A DNA stretch of 64,000 bases from Caldilineaceae bacterium (GTDB lineage Bacteria > Chloroflexota > Anaerolineae > Caldilineales > Caldilineaceae): contig JACKBC010000009.1 of the NCBI GenBank assembly GCA_020634755.1, forward strand, positions 1 to 64,000, in the 5' to 3' direction. Positions 18,982-28,105 of the stretch are shown here, one piece after another (within the stretch, counting starts at the first letter, position 1; each line of letters begins with the position of its first letter). The position numbers were made by a program, and so were the translations under genes. The notes beneath the pieces were generated by a model. It was not told the origin of the DNA. It ran no database searches and saw only the letters and a list, made by a program, of their open reading frames with translations.

Positions 18982-20595
18982 ATGGAATCCCAGAACGTAT
19001 GGTTGCTGCCGGTGATTCTGTTTTGGCCAGCAGTTTCGGCAATTTTCGTCTTGTTTAGCAATAATGACCGCCTGATCAAATGGGGCTCGATTGTGGCCAG
19101 TTTGGTGCCGCTGATTTTGAGCATCTATTTGATGAGCGCCTATGATTATACAGCCGGCGGCATGCAGTTCGAGGTGCGTGCACCTTGGATCGAATCACTC
19201 AACGCCTCGTTTCATTTGGGCGCAGATGGTCTGAGCGTGCCGCTGATTTTCCTAACGGCGGTGCTTTCCACGCTGAGCATCTACTACAGCGCCGGCACCA
19301 TCCGCATGCGGGTAAAAGAATATTTCTGCATGTTTCACCTGCTGATGATGAGCATGTTTGGCGTTTTTATGGCGCTGGACTATGTGCTCTTCTACGTTTT
19401 CTGGGAGATCAGCCTGGTGCCCATGTATTTGCTCATCGGCATTTGGGGTGGCGCCAACCGCAATTATGCGGCGATCAAGTTCTTTATTTATACATTGATC
19501 GGTTCAGTGGCCATGCTGCTGGCTATCCTGGCTATCTATTTTGTCACGGGTACATTTGACATTATTGATGCCGCCGCCGCCAAGCCCTTTGCGGACTTCC
19601 CGCCCGATCGCGCCCTGCTGCTTGGCAGCTTGGTGTTCTGGGGCTTCTTCTTTGGCTTTGCTTTCAAAGTCCCCAGCTTCCCCTTCCATACTTGGTTACC
19701 CGATGCCCATACCGAGGCGCCGACTGCCGGTAGCGTTATTCTGGCCGGTGTATTGCTCAAGCTGGGTGCATATGGCTTCCTGCGCATTGTGCTGCCCACG
19801 CTGCCGGTGGCCAGTCAATACTGGTCGCAATGGGTTGTGGCGCTCGGCGCCATTGCCATTGTGTATGGTGCGTTTGTCTGTGTGGCCCAAACCGACCTCA
19901 AGCGGCTCATTGCCTATAGTTCAGTGAGCCACATGGGCTATGTCATGTTGGGGATTGGCGCCGCGGCAAATGTGTTAACGCCCGAAGGCCAAAAGGCCGC
20001 CATGGAAACGTTCAACCTGAGCCAGCAGACCGTAATGGACAGCGCCGCCATGGCCATAAATGGCGCGACGCTGCAAATGTTCAATCACGGCATTATTACG
20101 GGTGCACTCTTTTTGTTAGTTGGCGTGATTTACGAACGGGCCCACACTCGTGATCTCTCTCTCTTTGGCGGCCTTTCTACCAAGACGCCACACTATTATG
20201 GCCTGATGATGGTGGCCGGTTTTGCCAGCTTGGGGCTACCGGGTTTGGCCGGCTTTTGGGCAGAGTTTTTCACCTTCCGAGGTGCGTTCGCCATTGTGCC
20301 ATACTGGGCGGCTTTTGGCGCCATCGGCATTGTGATGACGGCGGTTTACATTTTGTGGCGCATTATTCAGAATGTCTTCCTGGGTGAGTATGATCCACAC
20401 AAGCTGCACCATTGGACCACTGTGTATGGTGAAGAGGCGGATGGGCCAACAGATATGGCCCTCTTTGAGAAGATTACCTTGTGGCCGCTGGTCATTGGGA
20501 TGTTTGTGTTGGGTATCTACCCCACCTTTATCCTGAACTACTTTAACGGCTCTGCTGTTTCTATTTTGGCCTACATCCAGTCGCTGTATTCTTAA
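18982..20595 (+). CDS. nuoM: NADH-quinone oxidoreductase subunit M, second copy
   Basis: A 537-aa antiporter-like subunit with about 14 helices. Diagnostic segments are FYVFWEISLVPMYLLIGIWG, KVPSFPFHTWLPDAHTEAPTAGSV and LKRLIAYSSVSHMGYVMLG, carrying the channel Glu and Lys positions. A loop of about 40 residues (NVLTPEGQKAAMETFNLSQQ) precedes NGATLQMFNHGIITGALF and is longer than in E. coli NuoM. ATG 18982 is preceded by GGAGGG. It lies between nuoL and nuoN. Confidence 0.95.
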   Translation: MESQNVWLLPVILFWPAVSAIFVLFSNNDRLIKWGSIVASLVPLILSIYLMSAYDYTAGGMQFEVRAPWIESLNASFHLGADGLSVPLIFLTAVLSTLSIYYSAGTIRMRVKEYFCMFHLLMMSMFGVFMALDYVLFYVFWEISLVPMYLLIGIWGGANRNYAAIKFFIYTLIGSVAMLLAILAIYFVTGTFDIIDAAAAKPFADFPPDRALLLGSLVFWGFFFGFAFKVPSFPFHTWLPDAHTEAPTAGSVILAGVLLKLGAYGFLRIVLPTLPVASQYWSQWVVALGAIAIVYGAFVCVAQTDLKRLIAYSSVSHMGYVMLGIGAAANVLTPEGQKAAMETFNLSQQTVMDSAAMAINGATLQMFNHGIITGALFLLVGVIYERAHTRDLSLFGGLSTKTPHYYGLMMVAGFASLGLPGLAGFWAEFFTFRGAFAIVPYWAAFGAIGIVMTAVYILWRIIQNVFLGEYDPHKLHHWTTVYGEEADGPTDMALFEKITLWPLVIGMFVLGIYPTFILNYFNGSAVSILAYIQSLYS

Positions 20596-20694
20596 GCTGG
20601 CAGAGTTGCAAGGTCGCAATAAGGCGCAATCAAATTGTGGCCGGCCATCTTGCAACTCTGCAACCTTGCAACTCTGCAATCTAGGAGAACTGTT

Positions 20695-22260
20695 GTGAGC
20701 GAAATCGGTATCGGGTCTTTAGGCTCAATTTTGCCCGAAATCATTCTGATTGTTGGTGGGTTATTGATCCTGCTGCTAGACATGATTCAGAATAGCACAA
20801 CCTACCAGCGTGAGAGTGGTCGCGGTTTTATGGCCGTGGCTGTGCTCTTTCTGGTCGTTAGTTTGGTGGGCGCACTACTGCAAATGCTCTCTTTTGGCAG
20901 TCCAACCAGCCAGGGACCGCACGTGGCTGCCTATCTGGTGGATATTGATCCGTTCACCAGCTTTATGAAGATGACCATTTATATTGGCATGACGCTAGTT
21001 GCCATTGCCGGCGGTAGCTATATGAACCGCTATTCTCCGCGCATGGGGCGGGGCGAATTCTGGTCACTTTTCCTCTTTACGTCAATGGCCATGGGCATGG
21101 TCGTAAGCGCCAATAACCTTATTTTGCTATTTTTGTCCTTCGAATTTCTTTCCATCTCTAGCTATATTTTGGCTGGTTATTTGCGTAACAACGTGCGCAG
21201 CAGTGAAGCGGGTCTCAAATATTTCCTCTATGGCTCGGTGGCTTCATCGGTCATGCTGTACGGCATGAGTCTGTTGTATGGCGTTTCGGGCTCCTTGAAT
21301 CTGACCGAAATTGCGCAGGCCATGGCCGCCAATACGGACTTTAGTATTGTGGCGCTGCCCGCAGTTTTGATGCTCATGGTGGGGCTGGGTTTCAAAATGA
21401 CGCTGGCTCCTTTCTTCCAGTGGGCGCCAGACACATACGATGGCGCGCCCACTCCCGTGACGGCCTATCTGTCGACGGCATCCAAGGCGGCTGGCTTTGC
21501 CGTGACCGCCCGTCTGTTGCTTATTGGCCTGGGCGCGTTTAGCGTCGAATGGGTGCCGGTGCTTTCTGGTCTGGCCATTTTGACCATGACTGTGGGCAAC
21601 CTAATGGCATTGCGCCAAAATAGCGTCAAGCGCATGTTGGCCTACAGCTCGGTGGCACAGGCCGGTTACATGCTCATGGGGTTGGTGAGCGTTGTTTCCG
21701 CTTCGCAGGCCGAATTATCCCAAATTGACTTGGCTTCACTGGGCATGAACGGTCTCAACGGCCTGCTGATCTATCTCTTTGCCTATCTCTTTACCAACAT
21801 TGGCGCCTTTATGGTGGTCATGGCCATTGAAGAAGATAGCGGCAGCCATGATATTTCTGCGTACCGTGGTCTCATGCAGCGTTCGCCCGGGTTGGCGCTG
21901 GCCATGCTCATCTTCTTGCTCAGCCTGACCGGTATTCCGTTGACTGGTGGCTTTATGGGCAAATTCTATGTCTTTGGCGCCGCCGTCCAGCATCAATACT
22001 TCTTCCTGGCCGCGGCCGGCTTTATCAATGCGGGTATTGCGGCGGGTTACTATCTACGCGTGGTGGCCGCCATGCTTTATGAACCGGCCGTTGATGCCAA
22101 CGGCGCCGAAATTGCGCCTAAGCCCCTGAATATGGGCATGGCGCTACAGTTGACCTTGGCCATTTGTGTGCTGGTCACTTTATGGATTGGCATCTACCCA
22201 CCCAACTTTATTGACCTTGCCAATGATGCTTCTCGACACCTGTTGGCGCTGCGGTTCTAG
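20695..22260 (+). CDS. nuoN: NADH-quinone oxidoreductase subunit N, second copy
   Basis: Last gene of the membrane-arm cluster, a 521-aa antiporter-like subunit with about 14 helices. Family segments are FLSFEFLSISSYILAGY, FKMTLAPFFQWAPDTYDGAPTPV and VKRMLAYSSVAQAGYMLMGLV. The start is GTG 20695 with AGGAG 7 nt upstream; the frame extends back to TTG 20635 through a repetitive spacer (ttgcaactctgcaac repeated) that is not coding. A strong intrinsic terminator follows 28 bp after the stop, ending the operon. Confidence 0.95.
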   Translation: MSEIGIGSLGSILPEIILIVGGLLILLLDMIQNSTTYQRESGRGFMAVAVLFLVVSLVGALLQMLSFGSPTSQGPHVAAYLVDIDPFTSFMKMTIYIGMTLVAIAGGSYMNRYSPRMGRGEFWSLFLFTSMAMGMVVSANNLILLFLSFEFLSISSYILAGYLRNNVRSSEAGLKYFLYGSVASSVMLYGMSLLYGVSGSLNLTEIAQAMAANTDFSIVALPAVLMLMVGLGFKMTLAPFFQWAPDTYDGAPTPVTAYLSTASKAAGFAVTARLLLIGLGAFSVEWVPVLSGLAILTMTVGNLMALRQNSVKRMLAYSSVAQAGYMLMGLVSVVSASQAELSQIDLASLGMNGLNGLLIYLFAYLFTNIGAFMVVMAIEEDSGSHDISAYRGLMQRSPGLALAMLIFLLSLTGIPLTGGFMGKFYVFGAAVQHQYFFLAAAGFINAGIAAGYYLRVVAAMLYEPAVDANGAEIAPKPLNMGMALQLTLAICVLVTLWIGIYPPNFIDLANDASRHLLALRF

Positions 22261-22287
22261 CCAACACGCGCTTACAAATCAGACCTC

Positions 22288-22336
22288 AAAAAACGTCAAA
22301 GGATGGAACCTTCTCCATCCTTTGACGTTTTTTTTG
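22288..22336 (+). terminator. Intrinsic terminator of the second nuo cluster
   Basis: AAAAAACGTCAAAGGATGGA and its exact reverse complement flank a 5- to 6-nt loop and run into a stretch of T. The 20-bp perfect stem plus U-tract is a textbook Rho-independent terminator, and its symmetric A/T tails let it work in both directions. Confidence 0.92.
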
Positions 22337-22398
22337 TTCGAAGTATAATCATGGGGCAGTTCAACTATTATGTATAAACAAAATAGTATTGGTATCCC

Positions 22399-22431
22399 AG
22401 AAGTTCGACTTCTCCGAGAAGTCGAACTTCT
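22399..22431. repeat. 33-bp perfect palindrome, copy 1
   Basis: Sixteen-base arm AGAAGTTCGACTTCTC, one central C, and the exact reverse complement. An identical 33-mer recurs at 27257-27289 in different flanking sequence. It lies in the non-coding gap 22337-22630, which otherwise holds only the 70-bp repeat at 22521. Confidence 0.9.
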
Positions 22432-22520
22432 ATGCCGGTATTAATTTATAAATCTGTAAAAGTTGAATCGAATTTACGGATAGGTTCTTACCCTAACACC
22501 ATTCTGCTTATTTAATGCTT

Positions 22521-22590
22521 GTCCGTAAATTCTCTGTGCCAAACCGATCTGTCAGAGAGAGCACAGGAATTCACAACCGAATTTACGGAT
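22521..22590 (+). repeat. 70-bp dispersed repeat with inverted ends, copy 1
   Basis: Starts GTCCGTAAATTC and ends GAATTTACGGAT, so the ends are inverted repeats, with CAAACCGATCTGTCAGAGA in the centre. The match at 63628-63697 has the same length. A solo end (gaatttacggataggttctt) lies just upstream at about 22476, so this spot may have taken the element twice. Confidence 0.8.
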
Positions 22591-22630
22591 AGGTTCTTAG
22601 CCTAACACCAATCTACACCTTCAATTATCT

Positions 22631-24448
22631 ATGACGGTTAAGTACGCTGGCCTAAAACTAAGCCTGCTCTTTTGTTGCCTGTCCCTGCTGATCGCATGGG
22701 CATTTATGTGGCCGCGTTGGGGATTTGCCCAAGGCGGCGCAGTTCCCACGCGGAATGCCGCCATTAGCCTGGCGGTCATGCCTGGAGAGCCAAACCACGT
22801 GCTGGCGGGCGTGATCAATTCACCCGATCCACCTACCATCTTTTACAGCTTGGATGGCGCGGTGAGCTGGCGGCGCGCCGACCGTGGTCTGCCTGAGAAT
22901 ATTAGCATTGCTGGTTTAGCTTTTGACCCGCAAAATCCCGATTTGGTGCTGGCGGGTGATGGTGGTTTTGGCCTGCTCTTTCGCAGTTTAGATGGCGGAC
23001 GTACTTGGAATGAGTCTCCTGCCATTCAATCATTGCTTACCGAAAACAGTGCTGTCGGCGAATTGATCGCCTCCGTGCAAAACCAGCGCACGGTCTTTTA
23101 TGCCAGCACGCGTTGGGACGGCGTTTTTCGCAGTGAGGATGGCGGTGTTTTTTTGGAGAAGCTGGATGGCGGGCTGGCGGGAGAGGCGCGCCGCGTGCGC
23201 GAAGTGGCCGTGTATGAGGATGTGGTCTATGCCGGTACGCACAATGGTCTCTATCGCCTGTTGCCTACGGCCACCGCATGGGAACAGGTGACCGGATTTC
23301 CCGTTACGATTGTGTTTAGCTTGGTGACCACGCCCGATGCCGTCTATGCTGGCGCCGCCGATGGTCTATACGTCAGCACAGATGGGTTGACTTGGAATCG
23401 CGTCAACGGCTTTCCCAACACGGTGGTCTACGACATTGTGAGCAGTGGCGCGCGGCTCGTGGCTGGTACTGAAACAGGCTTATGGGCCGGAACCGGCGAA
23501 ACGTGGGAGCAACCGCTGCTCAATGGCGCACCCTATGCGGGTGTGGTCTATGCCGTGGCCAATACAATTGAAGCTCCCCGCACCATCTACGCTGGTACGG
23601 TGACCGACTGGGTGCTACGCAGCGATGACGACGGACGTACATTCTTTTCTGTGGCCAATATGCCGCGCTTGGATGTGCGTGCGGCCCTGGCCACGGCCAC
23701 GCCCACCTTTACGCCCTCGCCCACGCCCACCGATACGGCCACGCCCACCAATACACCCACGGAAACGCCCACGGCCACCGATACGGCCACGCCTACGGAA
23801 ACGCCCACCTTTACGCCGACGGTGACCGATACGCCGACGCAAACGCCCACGGACACGCCGGTTCCTACCGATACACCCGTACCAACGGAGACACCGACGC
23901 CCACATTTACACCCACCGAAACGCCGCTGCCCACGGCTACGCCGGTTAATGCGCCTGTGCTAGAGTCTGGCCCTACATTAACAACCACTGTGACAACCAC
24001 TGGGGAAGTGACGGACGCCAGCCCCATTACCATTCCCGTCGATTTGCCGCTTGGCGATGTGGATGTCGAGCAGCCGCTGACCGTTACGCTGCCTATTTCG
24101 TTGACCGAGGTGCTGACGGATGCAGCCGCTGAAACGGCGCCGGTTACGCAAACGGGACCCGTTGCGATTGTGATCCCTACGGCGACAGATACGCCCACAG
24201 CCTTGCCGGCGCCACCCACGCCAACTGCCACGTTGACGCCCGAGCCATCACCCACCGAGACCGCCACGCCGGAACCGACCAACACGCCAACGATTACGCC
24301 CACGCCCACGGCAACGCCCACACCCATTGATGTGGTGGAGGTAATGACCGAAAATTTGCCGCCCATTTTGGTGGGGCTCAGCATTATGCTGGTTGTGGTG
24401 GTCTTAGGGGCCGGCTTGTCACTGGTGCGCGGCCCGCGCGATATTTAG
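22631..24448 (+). CDS. Secreted/membrane-anchored Asp-box beta-propeller protein with PT-rich linkers
   Basis: A 605-aa surface protein. Residues 1-35 form a signal peptide. About 40-350 hold repeated beta-propeller blades with Asp-box-like motifs (YSLDGAVSWRRADRGLP, RSLDGGRTW, RSEDGGVF, VSTDGLTWNRV, RSDDDGRTF). Residues 355-440 and 525-570 are TPTxTPT-type linkers. A single C-terminal helix (about 578-600, LVGLSIMLVVVVLGAG) precedes a short basic tail. The propeller resembles YCF48/sialidase-like folds but shows no catalytic set, so its ligand is unknown. ATG 22631. The stop is 3 nt before the next gene, suggesting co-transcription. The long valine/glycine frame on the other strand is an artefact of the repeats. 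Confidence 0.8.
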   Translation: MTVKYAGLKLSLLFCCLSLLIAWAFMWPRWGFAQGGAVPTRNAAISLAVMPGEPNHVLAGVINSPDPPTIFYSLDGAVSWRRADRGLPENISIAGLAFDPQNPDLVLAGDGGFGLLFRSLDGGRTWNESPAIQSLLTENSAVGELIASVQNQRTVFYASTRWDGVFRSEDGGVFLEKLDGGLAGEARRVREVAVYEDVVYAGTHNGLYRLLPTATAWEQVTGFPVTIVFSLVTTPDAVYAGAADGLYVSTDGLTWNRVNGFPNTVVYDIVSSGARLVAGTETGLWAGTGETWEQPLLNGAPYAGVVYAVANTIEAPRTIYAGTVTDWVLRSDDDGRTFFSVANMPRLDVRAALATATPTFTPSPTPTDTATPTNTPTETPTATDTATPTETPTFTPTVTDTPTQTPTDTPVPTDTPVPTETPTPTFTPTETPLPTATPVNAPVLESGPTLTTTVTTTGEVTDASPITIPVDLPLGDVDVEQPLTVTLPISLTEVLTDAAAETAPVTQTGPVAIVIPTATDTPTALPAPPTPTATLTPEPSPTETATPEPTNTPTITPTPTATPTPIDVVEVMTENLPPILVGLSIMLVVVVLGAGLSLVRGPRDI

Positions 24449-24451
24449 ACC

Positions 24452-25429
24452 ATGCACAAATTACTGCAACCGCTGCTCGATTTTCTTTCTGCCCAGCGAA
24501 TAGCAGAACCAACCACGTGGGACCGCTGGCAGATCACTCCCATTCGCGGGGGCGCCAACAGTTTGGTGTATCGGGCGACAGCGCCGGAAAATGATCTGGC
24601 TATCAAATTTATGGTGCGGGATGGCCGCCAACGCGCCCAGCGTGAATTCTGCGCTTTGACCGCGTTGCACCAATCTGGGCTGGCCATCGCACCGTCGTCG
24701 ATTTTGCTGGAAGATACGGGGTATGCGCAATCGGTCATGGTGCAGAGCTGGCTGGATGGACAGGTGATAGATGCGCCGCCTGCCAGCGAAGCAGAGTGGC
24801 AGCGGCTGGTTGAGCAACATGCGCTGATCCACAGCGTGGCGGCGGACAAAACAGATTTACCCCTGCGCGCGGTGATTAGCCCAAATTCTTTGGCCGGTTG
24901 CCACCAAGCGCTTCAGACGCAGCTTCAGTCGATTCCAGTGGAGAAACGTACACCTGAATTGCAGGCGCTGGTCGAACGCTTTTACGCCTTGCCAATCCAA
25001 GCATGGCCCACGGCGCCGGCCATGCTGTGCCACGATGACGCCAATATTACCAATTTTGTGCGGCGCTCTGGCCTGTGGGCCACGGTGGATTGGGAAAATA
25101 GCGGCTGGGGCGACCCGACTTTTGATATTGCCGATCTGATGGCGCATCCTGGCTATATGACGGTGGGGCATGACCGTTGGCACTGGGTGGTGCAAACATA
25201 TTGCGACATGATTGGTCAACCCATTGCCGCCCGCCGCATTTGGATCTACTATCAAATGATGTTGGTCTGGTGGGTGGCGCGCCTGGAGCGCGCTCTGTAT
25301 GAGATCCCCGCGGGGCTGGATCCGCGGCTGGTGGAGCGGCCACCCACCTGGCAACGTGATATATTAAATAAACGCAAGCATTACGTTGATAGGGCAGTTC
25401 AGCTCTTTGAGTCGCGCGTCATTCATTGA
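24452..25429 (+). CDS. Aminoglycoside/choline kinase-like phosphotransferase (APH family)
   Basis: A 325-aa protein with the APH/choline-kinase fold. The catalytic loop is MLCHDDANITNF (HxDxxxxN type), and the metal-binding motif is VDWENSGWGDPTFDIADLM. The N-terminal nucleotide loop and lysine are in RGGANSLVYRATAPENDLAIKFM. The substrate cannot be read from the sequence; small-molecule, sugar or amino-alcohol phosphorylation are all possible, and drug resistance should not be assumed. ATG 24452 lies 3 nt after the preceding stop, so translation may be coupled to the beta-propeller gene. Confidence 0.82.
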   Translation: MHKLLQPLLDFLSAQRIAEPTTWDRWQITPIRGGANSLVYRATAPENDLAIKFMVRDGRQRAQREFCALTALHQSGLAIAPSSILLEDTGYAQSVMVQSWLDGQVIDAPPASEAEWQRLVEQHALIHSVAADKTDLPLRAVISPNSLAGCHQALQTQLQSIPVEKRTPELQALVERFYALPIQAWPTAPAMLCHDDANITNFVRRSGLWATVDWENSGWGDPTFDIADLMAHPGYMTVGHDRWHWVVQTYCDMIGQPIAARRIWIYYQMMLVWWVARLERALYEIPAGLDPRLVERPPTWQRDILNKRKHYVDRAVQLFESRVIH

Positions 25430-25564
25430 CCCCCTCACGATCGTTGCCGCCTTGCAGCTATTGCTGTTTGGTACAGCCCGCAGCTGGTGTGCCAGGCCAG
25501 AACCGTATGACTGGCTTGGCAATTTTGACGCAGGGTTGCGTAACTGCTATCCCAATAGACACTG

Positions 25565-27226
25565 ATGAATGGTGTCATTCTTATGAAAACACTTGCCCAA
25601 TTGCTTTCTCATTTAACCGATGCTCAGCTCCACGGCGACTATGATCCAGCGACTATCACAATTATGGCGGTCACTGGGGATAGCCGCACCGTGTTGCCGG
25701 GTACGCTTTTTGTAGCCGTTGCCGGAGGCACTTTTGATGGCCACCGCTTTTTAACACGCGCCGCCGCCATGGGGGCCGCCGCCATGATGGGTGTGAAATC
25801 GCCTGCTGAACTGCGCGCCGCCGGCATGGAGCTGCCCGATGGGCTGCCATACATCCAAGTTGGGCAGAGCCGCCAAGCCCTGGCCATTTGTAGTGCCGCC
25901 CTGCATGACTTCCCCAGCCGCGCCATGACGGTGATTGGCATTACCGGCACCGATGGCAAAACCACCACATCGACGCTGCTGGAAAGTATCTTGATCGAAG
26001 CCACCCGCTCCGCTACGTTTCCCGCTGGGCGCGTCGGCGTCATCACCACTGTGGGGGCGCGCATTTGTGGTCAGGAGAGCGACACAGGTTTTCATGTCAC
26101 CACGCCCGATGCGCCGGCTGTGCAGGCATTTTTGGCGCAAATGCGCGATGCCGGCTGCCAATATGCCGTGGTCGAATGCACCAGCCACGGGTTGGCCCAA
26201 GATCGGGTGGCCGCCATTGATTTTGATGTGGCGGCGGTGACCAATATTACCCATGAGCACATCGACTGGCACCAGACGCGCGATGCCTATGTGGCCGCCA
26301 AGGCGTTACTTTTTCGGGCGCTTTTTGCCGCGCCGTCCAAAATCGATGCGCCCAAAATTGCCCTGCTCAACGGGGATGATCTAGGCGGTTATGGTACCGC
26401 TACGGGCAGCTTGAGCGCATTGCAGCAGGCATTGGCAGAAGAAGCAGCGCAGAGCGAACTGCCGGTGCCGGTGCAAAGGTATGGCCTGGCCACGCCCGCG
26501 GCAGAGATTGCCCACCAGCGCCATGCCGCGCTGGATCTGTACGCAGCAGATGTAGAAAGCTTGCCCGACGCCACGCGTTTTGTCTTGCATTGGCCGGGCG
26601 GGCAGTTTGCTATTGCGTCGACGCTCATTGGCGATTTTAACATTTACAATGTGCTGTGCGCCGCTGGAGTGGCGCTGGCGTTGGGCGTTGAGCCACTCAT
26701 TATCCAGCGCGCCGTGGCAACCTTTGCCGGCGTTTCGGGACGCATGGAACGCATTGACTGTGGCCAGCCATTTCTGGCGCTAGTCGACTTTGCCCATTCG
26801 CCCGCCAGCCTGGAGCGAGCGCTGACCACGCTGCGTCCGTTGGTGGGGACAAATGGACGACTGATTGCCGTATTTGGCAGCGCCGGACTGCGCGATGTGG
26901 CCAAGCGGCGGCTCATGGGTAACGTAAGCGGTCGCTTGGCAGATTTCACCGTGATTACCGCCGAGGACCCACGCACAGAAGATTTGGCGGCCATCAATCG
27001 CGCCATTGCCAGCGGTGTGTTGGAATATGCTGCTGACCAGGCGTTTACGATTGTGCCGGACCGGACGGAGGCGATCCAATATGCCGTGGACATGGCTGGC
27101 CCTGGCGACGTGGTGGCGGCATTTGGCAAAGGCCATGAACGCAGCATGTGCTTTGGTGAAACCGAATATCCATGGAGCGATCAAGATGCCATGCGGGCGG
27201 CGCTGAAACAACGATTTGGGCACTAG
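25565..27226 (+). CDS. murE: UDP-N-acetylmuramyl-tripeptide synthetase (MurE ligase)
   Basis: ATP-dependent ligase that adds the third amino acid to UDP-MurNAc-L-Ala-D-Glu in the cytoplasm. The 553-aa protein has the N-terminal UDP-binding domain (VTGDSRTVLPGTLFVAVAG), the P-loop VIGITGTDGKTTTSTLLE, the central NITHEHIDWHQTRDAYVAAK with the region of the carbamylated lysine, and a C-terminal domain with VFGSAGLRDVAKRR. The substrate-selecting DNPR motif reads EDPR (ITAEDPRTEDL), which fits an atypical diamino acid such as ornithine but does not prove it. ATG 25565 and 25583 (MKTLAQLL) are both possible; neither has a strong ribosome site. It is a single gene, not in a dcw cluster here. Confidence 0.9.
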   Translation: MNGVILMKTLAQLLSHLTDAQLHGDYDPATITIMAVTGDSRTVLPGTLFVAVAGGTFDGHRFLTRAAAMGAAAMMGVKSPAELRAAGMELPDGLPYIQVGQSRQALAICSAALHDFPSRAMTVIGITGTDGKTTTSTLLESILIEATRSATFPAGRVGVITTVGARICGQESDTGFHVTTPDAPAVQAFLAQMRDAGCQYAVVECTSHGLAQDRVAAIDFDVAAVTNITHEHIDWHQTRDAYVAAKALLFRALFAAPSKIDAPKIALLNGDDLGGYGTATGSLSALQQALAEEAAQSELPVPVQRYGLATPAAEIAHQRHAALDLYAADVESLPDATRFVLHWPGGQFAIASTLIGDFNIYNVLCAAGVALALGVEPLIIQRAVATFAGVSGRMERIDCGQPFLALVDFAHSPASLERALTTLRPLVGTNGRLIAVFGSAGLRDVAKRRLMGNVSGRLADFTVITAEDPRTEDLAAINRAIASGVLEYAADQAFTIVPDRTEAIQYAVDMAGPGDVVAAFGKGHERSMCFGETEYPWSDQDAMRAALKQRFGH

Positions 27227-27334
27227 TACACGACGGCCTAAGTGCGCCTACGGTTAAGAAGTTCGACTTCTCCGAGAAGTCGAACTTCTGACGCCACGGC
27301 CAACCATCGGTTTATTTACGCCGTTGTGTACTAG
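27223..27334. repeat. 112-bp palindromic element containing the second 33-bp palindrome
   Basis: CTAGTACACGACGGC at 27223-27237, which includes the murE stop codon, is mirrored by GCCGTTGTGTACTAG at 27320-27334 with one mismatch. Inside, 27257-27289 is the same perfect 33-bp palindrome as at 22399. The whole forms nested hairpins and may end murE transcription. Confidence 0.8.
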
Positions 27335-27427
27335 CTTGCTAACAAACATTTGTGAGCAGCGGATTGCCCACTCTGCCATCCATCTCTTTCCATACCCCAC
27401 ATCTTTCTGGCCTTGAGTGGAGGCCAG

Positions 27428-27620
27428 GTGCGTCGCACGGTCCGCGGCCGCTGTGACTGCCCAGACATCGTCTGGACCGTGCGTCGCACACGGGTAGACG
27501 CGAACGATGCTCGAAAACAGTGTGCGACGCACCGGTCACAAACCGATCTGTTTCGCCCTGTTCTCTGCGACCGGTGCGACGCATAGATCCATTCGCCCCA
27601 CTTGTGGGTAAAGCTGAGCA
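27428..27620 (+). repeat. 193-bp double-hairpin repeat, copy 1
   Basis: Contains four copies of the near-palindrome GTGCGTCGCAC or its complement, arranged as two successive hairpins. The first stem pairs GTGCGTCGCACGGTCC with GGACCGTGCGTCGCAC, the second GCGACGCACCGGTC with GACCGGTGCGACGC. The homologous copy at 58105-58298 keeps both stems, including compensatory changes in the first. The 879-bp gap 27227-28105 contains this, the 112-bp element, a TACGCA-type repeat and an 84-bp repeat, and no gene. Confidence 0.85.
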
Positions 27621-27780
27621 TCCATGGGCGGGCCGAAAATCCTGAAAATCTGTGCAATCTGTGGAACCCTTGGGGAAATGCGCTGCGCAGGCTAACAGCG
27701 CTTGTGCGATGACCTGATCTAGTGTATTATTTATGAGCTATATTCAGGAGAAACGCCCCCTCTTTCATTTTGTCACGACA

Positions 27781-27850
27781 TACGCAGCGCCAGTGGATTG
27801 CCAAGCGTGAATCCGTCTGCATTCGACACAATTGTAGTCGAGCTTGCGTA
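27781..27850 (-). repeat. TACGCA-ended dispersed repeat
   Basis: Opens TACGCAGCGCCAGTGGATTG and closes CGAGCTTGCGTA; a partial second end, cttgcgtaaagtc, follows. Related sequences occur at 31645, 39366 (left half only), 61756, 62188 and 62931, always between genes. All share TACGCA-type inverted termini. Confidence 0.65.
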
Positions 27851-27975
27851 AAGCCCGGCTTGCGTAAAGTCCGGTTCGTATGAATAAACAAGAGACATCC
27901 TCACCTCGGGCAAATGTTCCCAGTTTTGGTCATCCACATTTGTCTGCATAAATAAGAACACATGTATTTATTATT

Positions 27976-28059
27976 AGTAGACCGCCATGGCAAGAGATAG
28001 AGCTAGATGCATCAATTAGGACTGATGCCAAAATCACCAGTGCCGTTGCGTTGTACTGA
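27976..28059 (+). repeat. 84-bp palindromic repeat, copy 1
   Basis: Begins AGTAGACCGCCATGGCAAGA and ends GCCGTTGCGTTGTACTGA. It is exactly as long as the copies at 31953 (inverted) and 55976 and aligns with them without gaps, although this one is the most diverged of the three. It ends 46 bp before the lipoprotein gene start. Confidence 0.8.
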
Positions 28060-28105
28060 TTATCAAGCGACATCATTTACGACCACACGCAAAAGGAGAC
28101 TGCAC

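Noticed and set aside
23587..24384. 265-codon minus frame rich in Gly and Val (GVGVSVG pattern)
   Set aside because: It is the complement of the TPT-linker repeats in the surface protein gene. The same artefact occurs at 38379-38789, 54115-54711 and 56174-56890.
24452..25429. Antibiotic-resistance aminoglycoside phosphotransferase
   Set aside because: The fold and motifs are APH-like, but this superfamily is broad and nothing in the sequence or context indicates drug modification.
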